A stretch of 5,017 nt of DNA, from contig JAKMGR010000568.1 of NCBI GenBank assembly GCA_022424805.1, positions 1 to 5,017 on the forward strand. Reading direction: 5' to 3'. The DNA is from Verrucomicrobiales bacterium (GTDB lineage: Bacteria > Verrucomicrobiota > Verrucomicrobiia > Verrucomicrobiales > DEV007). The notes under the pieces were generated by a model. That model made no database searches, was not told where the DNA came from, and saw nothing but the letters and a program-made list of their open reading frames with translations. How positions within the stretch are numbered: the stretch's first letter is position 1; every line of letters starts with the position of its first letter. Shown piece by piece: positions 1 to 5,017 of this stretch. The translations under genes and the position numbers were made by a program.

Positions 1-1
1 C

Positions 2-43
2 GACGTTCGCCAGCCCTCTGAAACTGAGGTCGACCCTTTTTAA
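2..43 (+). CDS. Possible 3' end of an upstream gene (partial)
   Basis: Reading from base 2 gives thirteen open codons ([13 protein letters not shown]) ending in TAA at 41-43, which is 25 bases before the rpoD start. The acidic, polar tail could be the C-terminus of an upstream protein. In many bacteria dnaG primase lies directly upstream of rpoD, so that is the first candidate, but nothing in these few residues identifies it. Thirteen codons can be open by chance, and the rpoD frame is also open to the window edge, so this is a weak call that rests mainly on the plausible spacing. Confidence 0.25.
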   Translation, partial: DVRQPSETEVDPF

Positions 44-68
44 ACACTACCCGTCTGGCGCGACGAGC

Positions 69-1889
69 ATGGCTGCAGGAAACAATTCGAAGAGAAAAAC
101 TTCAGCGAAGGCTACCAAACCCGCGAAGAGGAAGGCAACAAAAAAAGCTGCCAGAACTTCTGTGAAGCCTGAAAGCTCAAAATCTTCTCCATCGAAAAAG
201 CCTGCAAAAGCGAAAAAAGATGCCACGGGAACGAGCCCAGCGGTGAAATCGCTTCTCGATTCTCCGGAGTTCAAGCCCATCGTCCGCGATTTGATTCGTC
301 TCGCAAAGGAGCAGGAATACCTCACCTTCGACGATCTCAACGAAGCCCTTCCCGATACCACCGGTGACCTGGAGTTGATGGAGGAATTGATCGAGCGACT
401 GCGCGCGATGGAGTTTCGCATCATCGATTCCGCAGAGGTCGACAACATTAAGCCTCCTGCTGACGCGAATGCCAATCAGGAGTCCGAGGCTGAGAAAAAG
501 CCGACTCCGGCGCGCGAGGGCAGACTCGACATTCTCGATGACCCGGTTCGCATGTATCTCAAGCAGATGGGGCAGGTTCCCCTGCTCACCCGCGAACAGG
601 AGGTCGAAATCTCCAAGCGAATCGAGGAAGCGGAGCAAGATATCCGTAAGACCCTGGCACGCTTCGGTTTCATCCCCGACGAATATCTTGCTATCGCGAC
701 TCGCCTGGAATCCGGCGAAGAACGCTTTGACCGTCTCATCATCGATAAAAAAATCGAGAGCCGTCCGCGTTATCTGAAGAATCTGACCAAGCTGCAGGTT
801 CAGGTAGCTGAGCTGCGGGATGATCTCAGTGATCTTTACGCGAAACTTCGTTCAGAAAAGAGCGGCGCCAAGCGCAAGAAACTGGAGGAACAGTGGAAAA
901 AGACACACTCCACTCTCTCCCGCTGCTACAACCGTTTCTATTTTAAGCAGAAAGTCACCGAAGATCTCGTCGCCGAGACTGAGAAAGTGACCGAGCGATC
1001 CGCCTCTCTGAAGCGAAAGGCCGCCCGAGCCAAGGATCCGAAGAAGAAAAGCGCAGCCACACGCGCTCGCACCGCTTTCGAAAAGGAAGTCTGGATGACT
1101 CAGCCCGACTTTGAGGAGTTGACCGGGCATCTGCAGGTTCGTGTCGGCGAAGCACGGAAAGCCAAGGACGAAATGGTCGAGGCCAACCTCCGCCTCGTGA
1201 TCTCCATCGCTAAAAAGTATACCAATCGCGGTCTCTCCTTCCTCGATCTGATCCAGGAAGGTAACATGGGCCTGATGAAAGCGGTCGAGAAATTCGAATA
1301 CCGCCGCGGCTACAAGTTTTCCACCTATGCGACCTGGTGGATTCGCCAGGCGATCACTCGCTCTATCGCAGATCAGGCCCGGACCATCCGGATTCCTGTT
1401 CACATGATCGAAACGATCAACAAGCTGATGCGAGTCCAGAAGCAACTGGTCCAAGAGTATGGCCGCGAGCCATCTTCCGATGAGATTGCAGAGGAGATTC
1501 ACCTTCCAGTCGAGCGCGTGCGTGCTGTTCTGAAGATGGCGCAGCAGCCAATTTCTCTTCAGGCCCCGGTTGGAGATAGCGAAGAGACGAGCCTGGGTGA
1601 TTTCATTGAGGACAAAGGGGCCGAGAATCCGAGCGACATGACATCCATGTCGATGCTCAAGGATCGTATCAAGGACGTGCTCGATACTCTGACGCCACGC
1701 GAACGCGAAGTACTTGAGCAGCGATTTGGTCTCGTCGATGGATACAGCCGCACGCTGGAAGAGGTCGGTAAGCAATTTCAAGTGACTCGCGAGCGGATTC
1801 GCCAGATCGAGGCCAAGGCGCTTCGTAAAATGCGCCATCCGACGCGAATTCGTCAGCTCGAGGGCTTCATCGAAGCCCCACCGATGTAA
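69..1889 (+). CDS. rpoD: Primary (housekeeping) RNA polymerase sigma factor, RpoD/SigA
   Basis: This is the principal sigma-70 factor: it binds core RNA polymerase and directs it to -10/-35 promoters. Residues 1-55 are a Lys/Ala/Ser-rich tail. Region 1.1 spans about 57-125 and region 1.2 about 157-190 ([11 protein letters not shown]). A charged, probably helical non-conserved region runs from about 190 to 365. Region 2 follows at 365-441, with [12 protein letters not shown], the [15 protein letters not shown] core-binding segment and [17 protein letters not shown] for -10 recognition and melting. Region 3 is about 445-520 and region 4 about 534-598, whose helix-turn-helix ([20 protein letters not shown]) reads the -35 element. 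At 606 residues it is close to E. coli sigma-70 in size. ATG at 69 is the first ATG in frame; the frame is open to the window edge, but no conserved sequence lies upstream. No clear Shine-Dalgarno is visible. Presence of region 1.1 separates it from alternative sigma factors. Confidence 0.98.
   Translation: MAAGNNSKRKTSAKATKPAKRKATKKAARTSVKPESSKSSPSKKPAKAKKDATGTSPAVKSLLDSPEFKPIVRDLIRLAKEQEYLTFDDLNEALPDTTGDLELMEELIERLRAMEFRIIDSAEVDNIKPPADANANQESEAEKKPTPAREGRLDILDDPVRMYLKQMGQVPLLTREQEVEISKRIEEAEQDIRKTLARFGFIPDEYLAIATRLESGEERFDRLIIDKKIESRPRYLKNLTKLQVQVAELRDDLSDLYAKLRSEKSGAKRKKLEEQWKKTHSTLSRCYNRFYFKQKVTEDLVAETEKVTERSASLKRKAARAKDPKKKSAATRARTAFEKEVWMTQPDFEELTGHLQVRVGEARKAKDEMVEANLRLVISIAKKYTNRGLSFLDLIQEGNMGLMKAVEKFEYRRGYKFSTYATWWIRQAITRSIADQARTIRIPVHMIETINKLMRVQKQLVQEYGREPSSDEIAEEIHLPVERVRAVLKMAQQPISLQAPVGDSEETSLGDFIEDKGAENPSDMTSMSMLKDRIKDVLDTLTPREREVLEQRFGLVDGYSRTLEEVGKQFQVTRERIRQIEAKALRKMRHPTRIRQLEGFIEAPPM
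1862..1878. other. Perfect inverted repeat (hairpin) in the last codons of rpoD
   Basis: GGGCTTC at 1862-1868 and GAAGCCC at 1872-1878 are exact reverse complements around a 3-base loop (ATC), ending 8 bases before the TAA. In RNA this would be a compact 7-bp stem. No T-run follows immediately, although the next 40 bases are fairly T-rich, so it is not a canonical intrinsic terminator. It could protect the 3' end, aid transcription pausing, or simply reflect codon choice in GFIEAP. Confidence 0.5.
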
Positions 1890-1999
1890 GGTGTCGGTTT
1901 GTTCGTCCGTTTTCCCTTCCGAACGGAATCGAAAAGTGAGGAAATATTTATCTCGATTTCGTGAAACTACTTCACCAGATCGGTGTTCCCTCTTTTGTA

Positions 2000-2386
2000 A
2001 TGGATAATGCCGAAAAGAAAGATCCGGTTTGGAAGCTGCTTTCACATGCGAGTCATTTGGAGTCAGGTCCGTTTTTCTCCCGCAACGTGGCGCGGGAAGT
2101 GAGAAAGCTGGAAGACAAACGAAACCTCATGCGTCAGACACTCGCACTCTTCCGAGTGCCGGTCTTCGCAACGGTAGCGGTCGTTCTTCTCGTCGGGCTG
2201 ATCACCTTTGCTTTTCAGATTCCCAGTGAGGACGGTGCCGGAGCTGGTATGCCTCCGGTCATTGCGGAGGAAACCACCTTCGACCCGGCTAAAGAACTCG
2301 AGAACGTCGAGTATCTTGGACAACTTATGGCCGTGACGGATCCGGCCCAGCTGTCTGACGAGGCGCTTGGTGATTTGTTTTTCTAA
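2000..2386 (+). CDS. Small single-pass membrane protein downstream of rpoD, function unknown
   Basis: I cannot assign a named family. From ATG 2000 the product is 128 residues; an in-frame GTG at 1961 would add 13. A GAGGAAA tract at 1938-1944 lies 16 bases before that GTG, too far for a normal ribosome site, and nothing precedes the ATG, so the start is uncertain. Residues 1-52 are charged and probably cytoplasmic, with WKLLSHASHLESGPFFSRNV (11-30) followed by a basic helix. One transmembrane helix covers about 54-73 (VPVFATVAVVLLVGLITFAF). A short acidic tail, probably periplasmic, ends ENVEYLGQLMAV...LSDEALGDLFF. The N-terminal style resembles small verrucomicrobial proteins I associate with sigma-factor genes (from memory), and the topology recalls single-span anti-sigma factors. 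There is no zinc-type HxxxCxxC motif and no cysteine at all. It lies about 110 bases behind rpoD with no clear terminator between, so co-transcription is possible. Regulatory function is inference. Confidence 0.82.
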   Translation: MDNAEKKDPVWKLLSHASHLESGPFFSRNVAREVRKLEDKRNLMRQTLALFRVPVFATVAVVLLVGLITFAFQIPSEDGAGAGMPPVIAEETTFDPAKELENVEYLGQLMAVTDPAQLSDEALGDLFF

Positions 2387-2475
2387 AATTCAATGCGATC
2401 TTAGGATTGAAATGACCATTCGACGCCTTCCGGGAATTTGACTTTTCGTCTAATCTCCGAAAGCCATTCTCCGTT

Positions 2476-2484
2476 TGTAATAAT
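2476..2484 (+). promoter_or_regulatory. Candidate extended -10 promoter for the M48 protease gene
   Basis: TGTAATAAT fits the extended -10 pattern TGn followed by AATAAT, five of six matches to TATAAT. The expected transcription start near 2491 would leave a 5' leader of about 26 bases before ATG 2517. No good -35 lies at 17 bases (TCCGAA), which extended -10 promoters tolerate; a TTGACT at 2438-2443 is too far upstream to pair with it. The 130-base gap before the protease gene also suggests a new transcription unit. Confidence 0.4.
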
Positions 2485-2516
2485 CGAATGGGGGCAGACA
2501 TCCCTCCACATCTCGA

Positions 2517-3317
2517 ATGAAGTATCTTTCAGCCTCCCCTGCTGTCACCTCGATTCTCTGTCTTGTAGCCGTCATTGCCTTTGCGGCATGCCGGACCACC
2601 GTTCCGGAAACGGGGCGCAAGCAATTGAACATGCTGAGCCCTTCGAAAGAAGCAGCGCTCGGTCTCTCTGAATTTCAAAAGATCCGCAAAGAGAAAAAGA
2701 TCTCGCAAAATGCTGCCTACAACGCCACGGCGCAGCGCGTCGGCAAGCGACTCTCCGTGGTCATGCCTGTGCCACATGCCGAATGGGAGTTTGTTGTTTT
2801 TGACGACCCGATTCCCAACGCCTTTGCTCTACCGGGCGGAAAAGTGGGTATTCACTCCGGGCTTTTCCAGATCACGAAAGACGATTCCGGACTTGCCGCA
2901 GTCGTTGGGCACGAAGTTGCCCACGTGGTAGCACGACACTCCGGAGAAAGACTTTCTCAAAACGCTGTCGCAGGTATGATTGTCGCTGGTGCTGGGGTCG
3001 CATTAAATCGCGATGGACGCGACGGCGCTATCCCCACCGCAGCGCTAGGCGGTGCTGCGCTCATCGCAACCCGAAGCTTTTCCCGCAAACAGGAACTGGA
3101 GGCCGACCAGCTCGGTGCGCTCTTCATGGCGCGAGCTGGGTATGATCCCCGCGAATCCATCGGGCTGTGGCAGCGCTTCGCTCAGTGGCGTCAGCAGAGC
3201 GGACAGAGCAAAAAGACGCCCGCCTTTCTCAGCACCCACCCGGTTGATGATCGACGCATCGCAGAGCTGCAGGCCTTCATGCCACGAGCGATGTCCGAAT
3301 ACAAAGGCGGACAATGA
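2517..3317 (+). CDS. M48 family metalloprotease lipoprotein (LoiP/OMA1-like)
   Basis: This is a zinc endopeptidase probably anchored to a membrane facing the periplasm, where relatives (LoiP/YggG, BepA) degrade or process envelope proteins. Residues 1-24 are a lipoprotein signal (hydrophobic SILCLVAVIAFAA) with the lipidated Cys at 25. The HEXXH zinc motif is HEVAH at 132-136, with E133 as the catalytic base. The third ligand is expected to be E193 in the ExxxD motif (QELEAD), followed by the conserved C-terminal LSTHP (238-242). All catalytic residues are present, so it should be active. At 266 residues it matches the short LoiP type; the TPR domain of BepA is absent. ATG 2517 is chosen because it gives an intact signal peptide; no Shine-Dalgarno is seen. 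Its stop overlaps the next gene's start (ATGA), implying coupling. The family is secure, but the target proteins and the exact orthologue are not. Confidence 0.95.
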   Translation: MKYLSASPAVTSILCLVAVIAFAACRTTVPETGRKQLNMLSPSKEAALGLSEFQKIRKEKKISQNAAYNATAQRVGKRLSVVMPVPHAEWEFVVFDDPIPNAFALPGGKVGIHSGLFQITKDDSGLAAVVGHEVAHVVARHSGERLSQNAVAGMIVAGAGVALNRDGRDGAIPTAALGGAALIATRSFSRKQELEADQLGALFMARAGYDPRESIGLWQRFAQWRQQSGQSKKTPAFLSTHPVDDRRIAELQAFMPRAMSEYKGGQ

Positions 3318-3871
3318 TCGACAAGCGCGCCAGTCGACGACAGTGCTTTTCCGCAATCAAAGCCCTGTCGAACGAGAAAAAATCGGAAGCAGCTGCTGCG
3401 ATTGTATCCCATATCGCAGCGACTCCGGAATTTCGAAACGCAAGGATCGTCTTTTCTTACCTCGCTCTTGCCAGCGAACCGGACCTCTCTCCCCTAGTCG
3501 AACAACATCCAGAGAAGGTATGGGTATTTTCAAGAGTTCGATCCGATGGGGAACGCCTCGCCTTTCACGAAGTCACTGCCTCCGACCAGCTCCGCGAGGG
3601 AAACTTCGGATTTCTTGAGCCCGATCCGGAAAAGTGCCCTAAGCGAACAACTCCCGATCTCGTCCTCGTGCCTGGAGTTGGATTTGATCCTGCCATCGGA
3701 GCGCGTCTCGGCCGCGGAAAAGGCCACTACGACCGCTTTCTTGAACCGCACCAGGGAAAGGTTTCTGCATTCGGCATTTGCTTTCGAGTCCAGATCATGG
3801 AACTCGACCCCGAGCCACACGACGTCCCCATGAGTGCCGTTGTCTGTGAAGCCGGAGTGCTGGGGCACTGA
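3314..3871 (+). CDS. 5-formyltetrahydrofolate cyclo-ligase (5,10-methenyl-THF synthetase)
   Basis: This cytoplasmic enzyme uses ATP to convert 5-formyl-THF to 5,10-methenyl-THF, returning an otherwise stored folate to the one-carbon pool. The product has 185 residues, normal for the family. Visible signatures are the basic N-terminal helix (KRASRRQCFSAIKAL), FSYLALASEPD (47-57), the nucleotide-binding stretch DLVLVPGVGFDP (115-126) running into ARLGRGKGHYDRFL (130-143), and ELDPEPHDVPM (163-173) near the C-terminus. The usual family motif has G-Y-G-x-G-Y-Y-D-R; here it reads G-R-G-K-G-H-Y-D-R, a mild variant keeping the glycines and YDR. The start overlaps the protease stop as ATGA, and AAGG at 3304-3307, six bases upstream, is a modest ribosome site inside the preceding gene. 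Translational coupling is therefore likely, with no obvious functional link between the two products. E. coli ygfA (fau) is a homologue; no symbol is assigned because naming varies. Confidence 0.95.
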   Translation: MIDKRASRRQCFSAIKALSNEKKSEAAAAIVSHIAATPEFRNARIVFSYLALASEPDLSPLVEQHPEKVWVFSRVRSDGERLAFHEVTASDQLREGNFGFLEPDPEKCPKRTTPDLVLVPGVGFDPAIGARLGRGKGHYDRFLEPHQGKVSAFGICFRVQIMELDPEPHDVPMSAVVCEAGVLGH

Positions 3872-3880
3872 GCTGTTTCA

Positions 3881-4642
3881 CTACTGGAACGTCCCGCCCA
3901 TCCCTATATCGCGGAGGGCTTTCATCACGTCGTAGGTCTTGAAATTCTCTCCTTTCACGGAAACGCGCGTCGAACCCTCTTTGGCGTCGACTTCATCAAC
4001 TCCGTCGACGCTCTCAATTGCCTTGGTGAATGCTCGGAGACTTCCCCGGCAGCGAAGGTTTGGGTCACGTACTACCATCGTGTTGGTAGTAAAATCATCC
4101 TCTTTCAGCTGAGGCATCTTGATCGCATCATTGTCAGACTTCCCGTAGAAGCCGAAACTAAACATGGCACGCAGAGCCGTCTGGGCAGCTTTCCCACTCG
4201 GAGCATTCACTACTATTGTACCTTCGCTCTTATTCGCCTCGATTTCCACAGCAGGATCGACCGCAATCTTATCGTGCTCTTTCACTGCATGAATCGCTTC
4301 GACACAATTGCTGCAACTCATGTGCACGCCGCTGAGCGTCACTGTCACTTCACCTTCCGGAACCTTGGCTGGTGCGGCTGGCTTGTCCGTCGGCGTTGCC
4401 ATCCTTGCCGCCAATTCTTTTACGAACTCATTGTCTGCAGGAGAGAGGCTCGCTAGGGGGATCGTGAACTCCTGGCCGTTTACCATCTTAATTTTTATAG
4501 ACTTGTCGTCGACCTTTTCCACGAACTCCGCTTCGATCGCTTTGCCATCGCTCGCACGCGTCCACTTCCGCATTTCAGCCTGCGCAGAAACCGTTGCAGA
4601 TACCAGGGCGATTAGAAGAAATCGACGTAGAATAGTTTTCAT
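3881..4642 (-). CDS. Exported SHD1 plus double HMA-like domain protein
   Basis: The product is a secreted 253-residue protein of unknown function. Residues 1-22 form a signal peptide (MKTILRRFLLIALVSATVSAQA). Residues 27-76 (WTRASDGKAIEAEFV...IPLASLSPADNEFV) match the SHD1 fold common in Planctomycetes and Verrucomicrobia. After a Pro/Ala linker (82-96) come two modules with the beta-alpha-beta-beta-alpha-beta pattern of heavy-metal-associated domains. The first (about 98-168) keeps a metal-type CxxC as MSCSNC (C110, C113). The second (about 187-252, with SVDGVDEVDA and VMKALRDIG) has only C198 at the equivalent place and probably cannot bind metal in the same way. ATG 4642 is preferred over an in-frame ATG at 4693 because it opens directly with the signal peptide. 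It is transcribed toward the folate gene, with 9 bases between their stops. A copper or other soft-metal role is inference; domain assignments come from pattern, not a profile search. Confidence 0.9.
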   Translation of the reverse strand: MKTILRRFLLIALVSATVSAQAEMRKWTRASDGKAIEAEFVEKVDDKSIKIKMVNGQEFTIPLASLSPADNEFVKELAARMATPTDKPAAPAKVPEGEVTVTLSGVHMSCSNCVEAIHAVKEHDKIAVDPAVEIEANKSEGTIVVNAPSGKAAQTALRAMFSFGFYGKSDNDAIKMPQLKEDDFTTNTMVVRDPNLRCRGSLRAFTKAIESVDGVDEVDAKEGSTRVSVKGENFKTYDVMKALRDIGMGGTFQ

Positions 4643-4648
4643 GTCGGA

Positions 4649-4678
4649 ATGATAGGCAAGCGCGCGTGGATTCGTCAA
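4649..4678 (-). promoter_or_regulatory. Strong sigma-70-type promoter abutting the SHD1-HMA start codon
   Basis: On the minus strand TTGACG (4673-4678, five of six matches to TTGACA) is followed after exactly 18 bases by TATCAT (4649-4654, five of six to TATAAT). Only six bases separate the -10 from the A of ATG at 4642, so the expected transcription start, about seven bases downstream, falls on or next to the start codon. There is no Shine-Dalgarno between them, consistent with a leaderless message. The in-frame ATG at 4693 lies upstream of this promoter, supporting 4642 as the true start. Confidence 0.55.
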
Positions 4679-4706
4679 TCCTCGTTCCATCACCGAAAAA
4701 CGGGAG

Positions 4707-4726
4707 AAAGTTTCAGAAAAGTTTCA
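4707..4726. repeat. Tandem 9-bp direct repeat AAAGTTTCA in the divergent intergenic region
   Basis: AAAGTTTCA occurs at 4707-4715 and again at 4718-4726, an offset of 11 bases or about one helical turn. The first copy lies within GAAAGTTTC, which is a palindrome around its central base. It sits between the divergent starts at 4642 and 4796, about 30 bases upstream of the minus-strand -35 and 70 bases before the plus-strand ATG. Two same-face copies could be a regulator binding site, but two short copies may also be chance. Confidence 0.35.
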
Positions 4727-4795
4727 TCTCCTAGTCATTCTCTAATCTTCCCTCTCCTACACTGCTTCGTTGTTGAATCCAAAACCAACCTTCGT

Positions 4796-5017
4796 ATGAA
4801 AAAACTAACATTCGCCCTTATCGCCGAAGTCGCATTTGGGGGGAGTTCCTAACTCATCGTCCAAGACGACGAATCACCTGCCCATCAACCTGACCTGATT
4901 CTCAAACGAAAAAGTGAGCCAGTGGGAAATGACAAATACGGTCGCCCTGTCGGCCAGACGATTCGAAGCGAAACCATCGGGAATCGCCCGGTTCGCTTTG
5001 CTGTAAGAGTCCAGAAC
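4796..5017 (+). pseudogene. Secreted-protein reading frame interrupted by an in-frame TAA (partial, runs off window)
   Basis: ATG 4796 opens MKKLTFALIAEVAFGGSS, a signal-peptide-like N-terminus, then meets TAA at 4850-4852. The same frame continues without a stop for 55 codons to the window edge, beginning LIVQDDESPAHQPD and later reading NDKYGRPVGQTIRSETIGN and RPVRFAVRVQN. Read through the stop, it looks like a small exported protein whose signal peptide would be cut near LIVQ/DDES. The Glu at residue 11 in the hydrophobic core is also unusual. Both GAA and TAA are one C-to-A change from GCA (Ala) and TCA (Ser), residues that would suit those places, which suggests decay or sequence error. 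The next in-frame start, GTG 4922, would lack any signal peptide. Two minus-strand frames are also open over part of this stretch, so the coding call is not exclusive. I do not recognise the protein family. Confidence 0.45.

Noticed and set aside
8..60. CGCCAG (8-13) and CTGGCG (55-60) inverted repeat before rpoD
   Set aside because: Six bases across a 41-base loop is weak and likely chance; no regulator signature could be matched.
852..2045. Long minus-strand open frame (397 codons) opposite rpoD
   Set aside because: It lies mostly antisense to the conserved sigma-factor coding sequence, its translation has no recognisable domain, and it follows from codon bias in rpoD.
2389..2411. Inverted repeat TTCAAT/ATTGAA after the membrane-protein gene as a terminator
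   Set aside because: The stem is only 6 bp and AT-rich with an 11-base loop, and no T-run follows.
2438..2443. TTGACT as a -35 box for the M48 protease gene
   Set aside because: No acceptable -10 lies 16-19 bases downstream; the best -10 is about 35 bases away.
3052..3618. Plus-strand frame of 188 codons spanning the protease/folate-enzyme junction
   Set aside because: It overlaps two well-supported genes in another frame, and its translation is Ser/Arg/Pro-rich without domain features, typical of a shadow frame.
4643..4693. Upstream in-frame ATG at 4693 as start of the SHD1-HMA protein
   Set aside because: It would put 17 non-hydrophobic residues before a clear signal peptide and would start upstream of the apparent promoter.
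4649..4852. Plus-strand frame of 67 codons running into the TAA at 4850
   Set aside because: Only its last 18 codons, from ATG 4796, look protein-like; the earlier part crosses the divergent promoter region.

Overview
The window looks like chromosomal DNA from a Verrucomicrobia-type bacterium (PVC superphylum). Three things point there. The principal sigma factor carries a Lys/Ala-rich N-terminal tail. It is followed by a small one-helix membrane protein of a style I associate with that phylum. A secreted protein pairs an SHD1 module, common in Planctomycetes and Verrucomicrobia, with heavy-metal-associated folds. The phylum call is inference from protein style. Base composition is moderate and no gene has a strong Shine-Dalgarno sequence.

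Layout, left to right. Positions 1-43 may be the last codons of an upstream gene (weak call). rpoD (69-1889, +) is a complete 606-residue primary sigma factor, with a perfect 7-bp hairpin in its last codons. A single-pass membrane protein (about 2000-2386, +) follows; it may relate to sigma-factor or envelope regulation, but that is unproven. After a 130-bp gap with a candidate extended -10 promoter come a LoiP-like M48 metalloprotease lipoprotein (2517-3317, +) and 5-formyltetrahydrofolate cyclo-ligase (3314-3871, +), joined by an ATGA overlap and so probably translationally coupled. The convergent minus-strand gene (3881-4642), only 9 bp away, encodes an exported SHD1 plus double HMA-like protein. 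Its promoter appears to sit so close to the ATG that the message would be leaderless.

At the right edge a reading frame starts at 4796 with a signal-peptide-like N-terminus, meets an in-frame TAA after 18 codons, then stays open in the same frame to the window end. It is best read as a broken secreted-protein gene or a sequencing error; genuine readthrough is less likely.

The content is mostly housekeeping: transcription initiation, envelope proteolysis and folate metabolism. I see no tRNA, rRNA, CRISPR array, insertion sequence or defence system, and no convincing new multi-gene system. The points most worth a second look are the interrupted frame at 4796-5017, the likely leaderless promoter at 4649-4678, the SHD1-HMA-HMA architecture and the small membrane protein behind rpoD.
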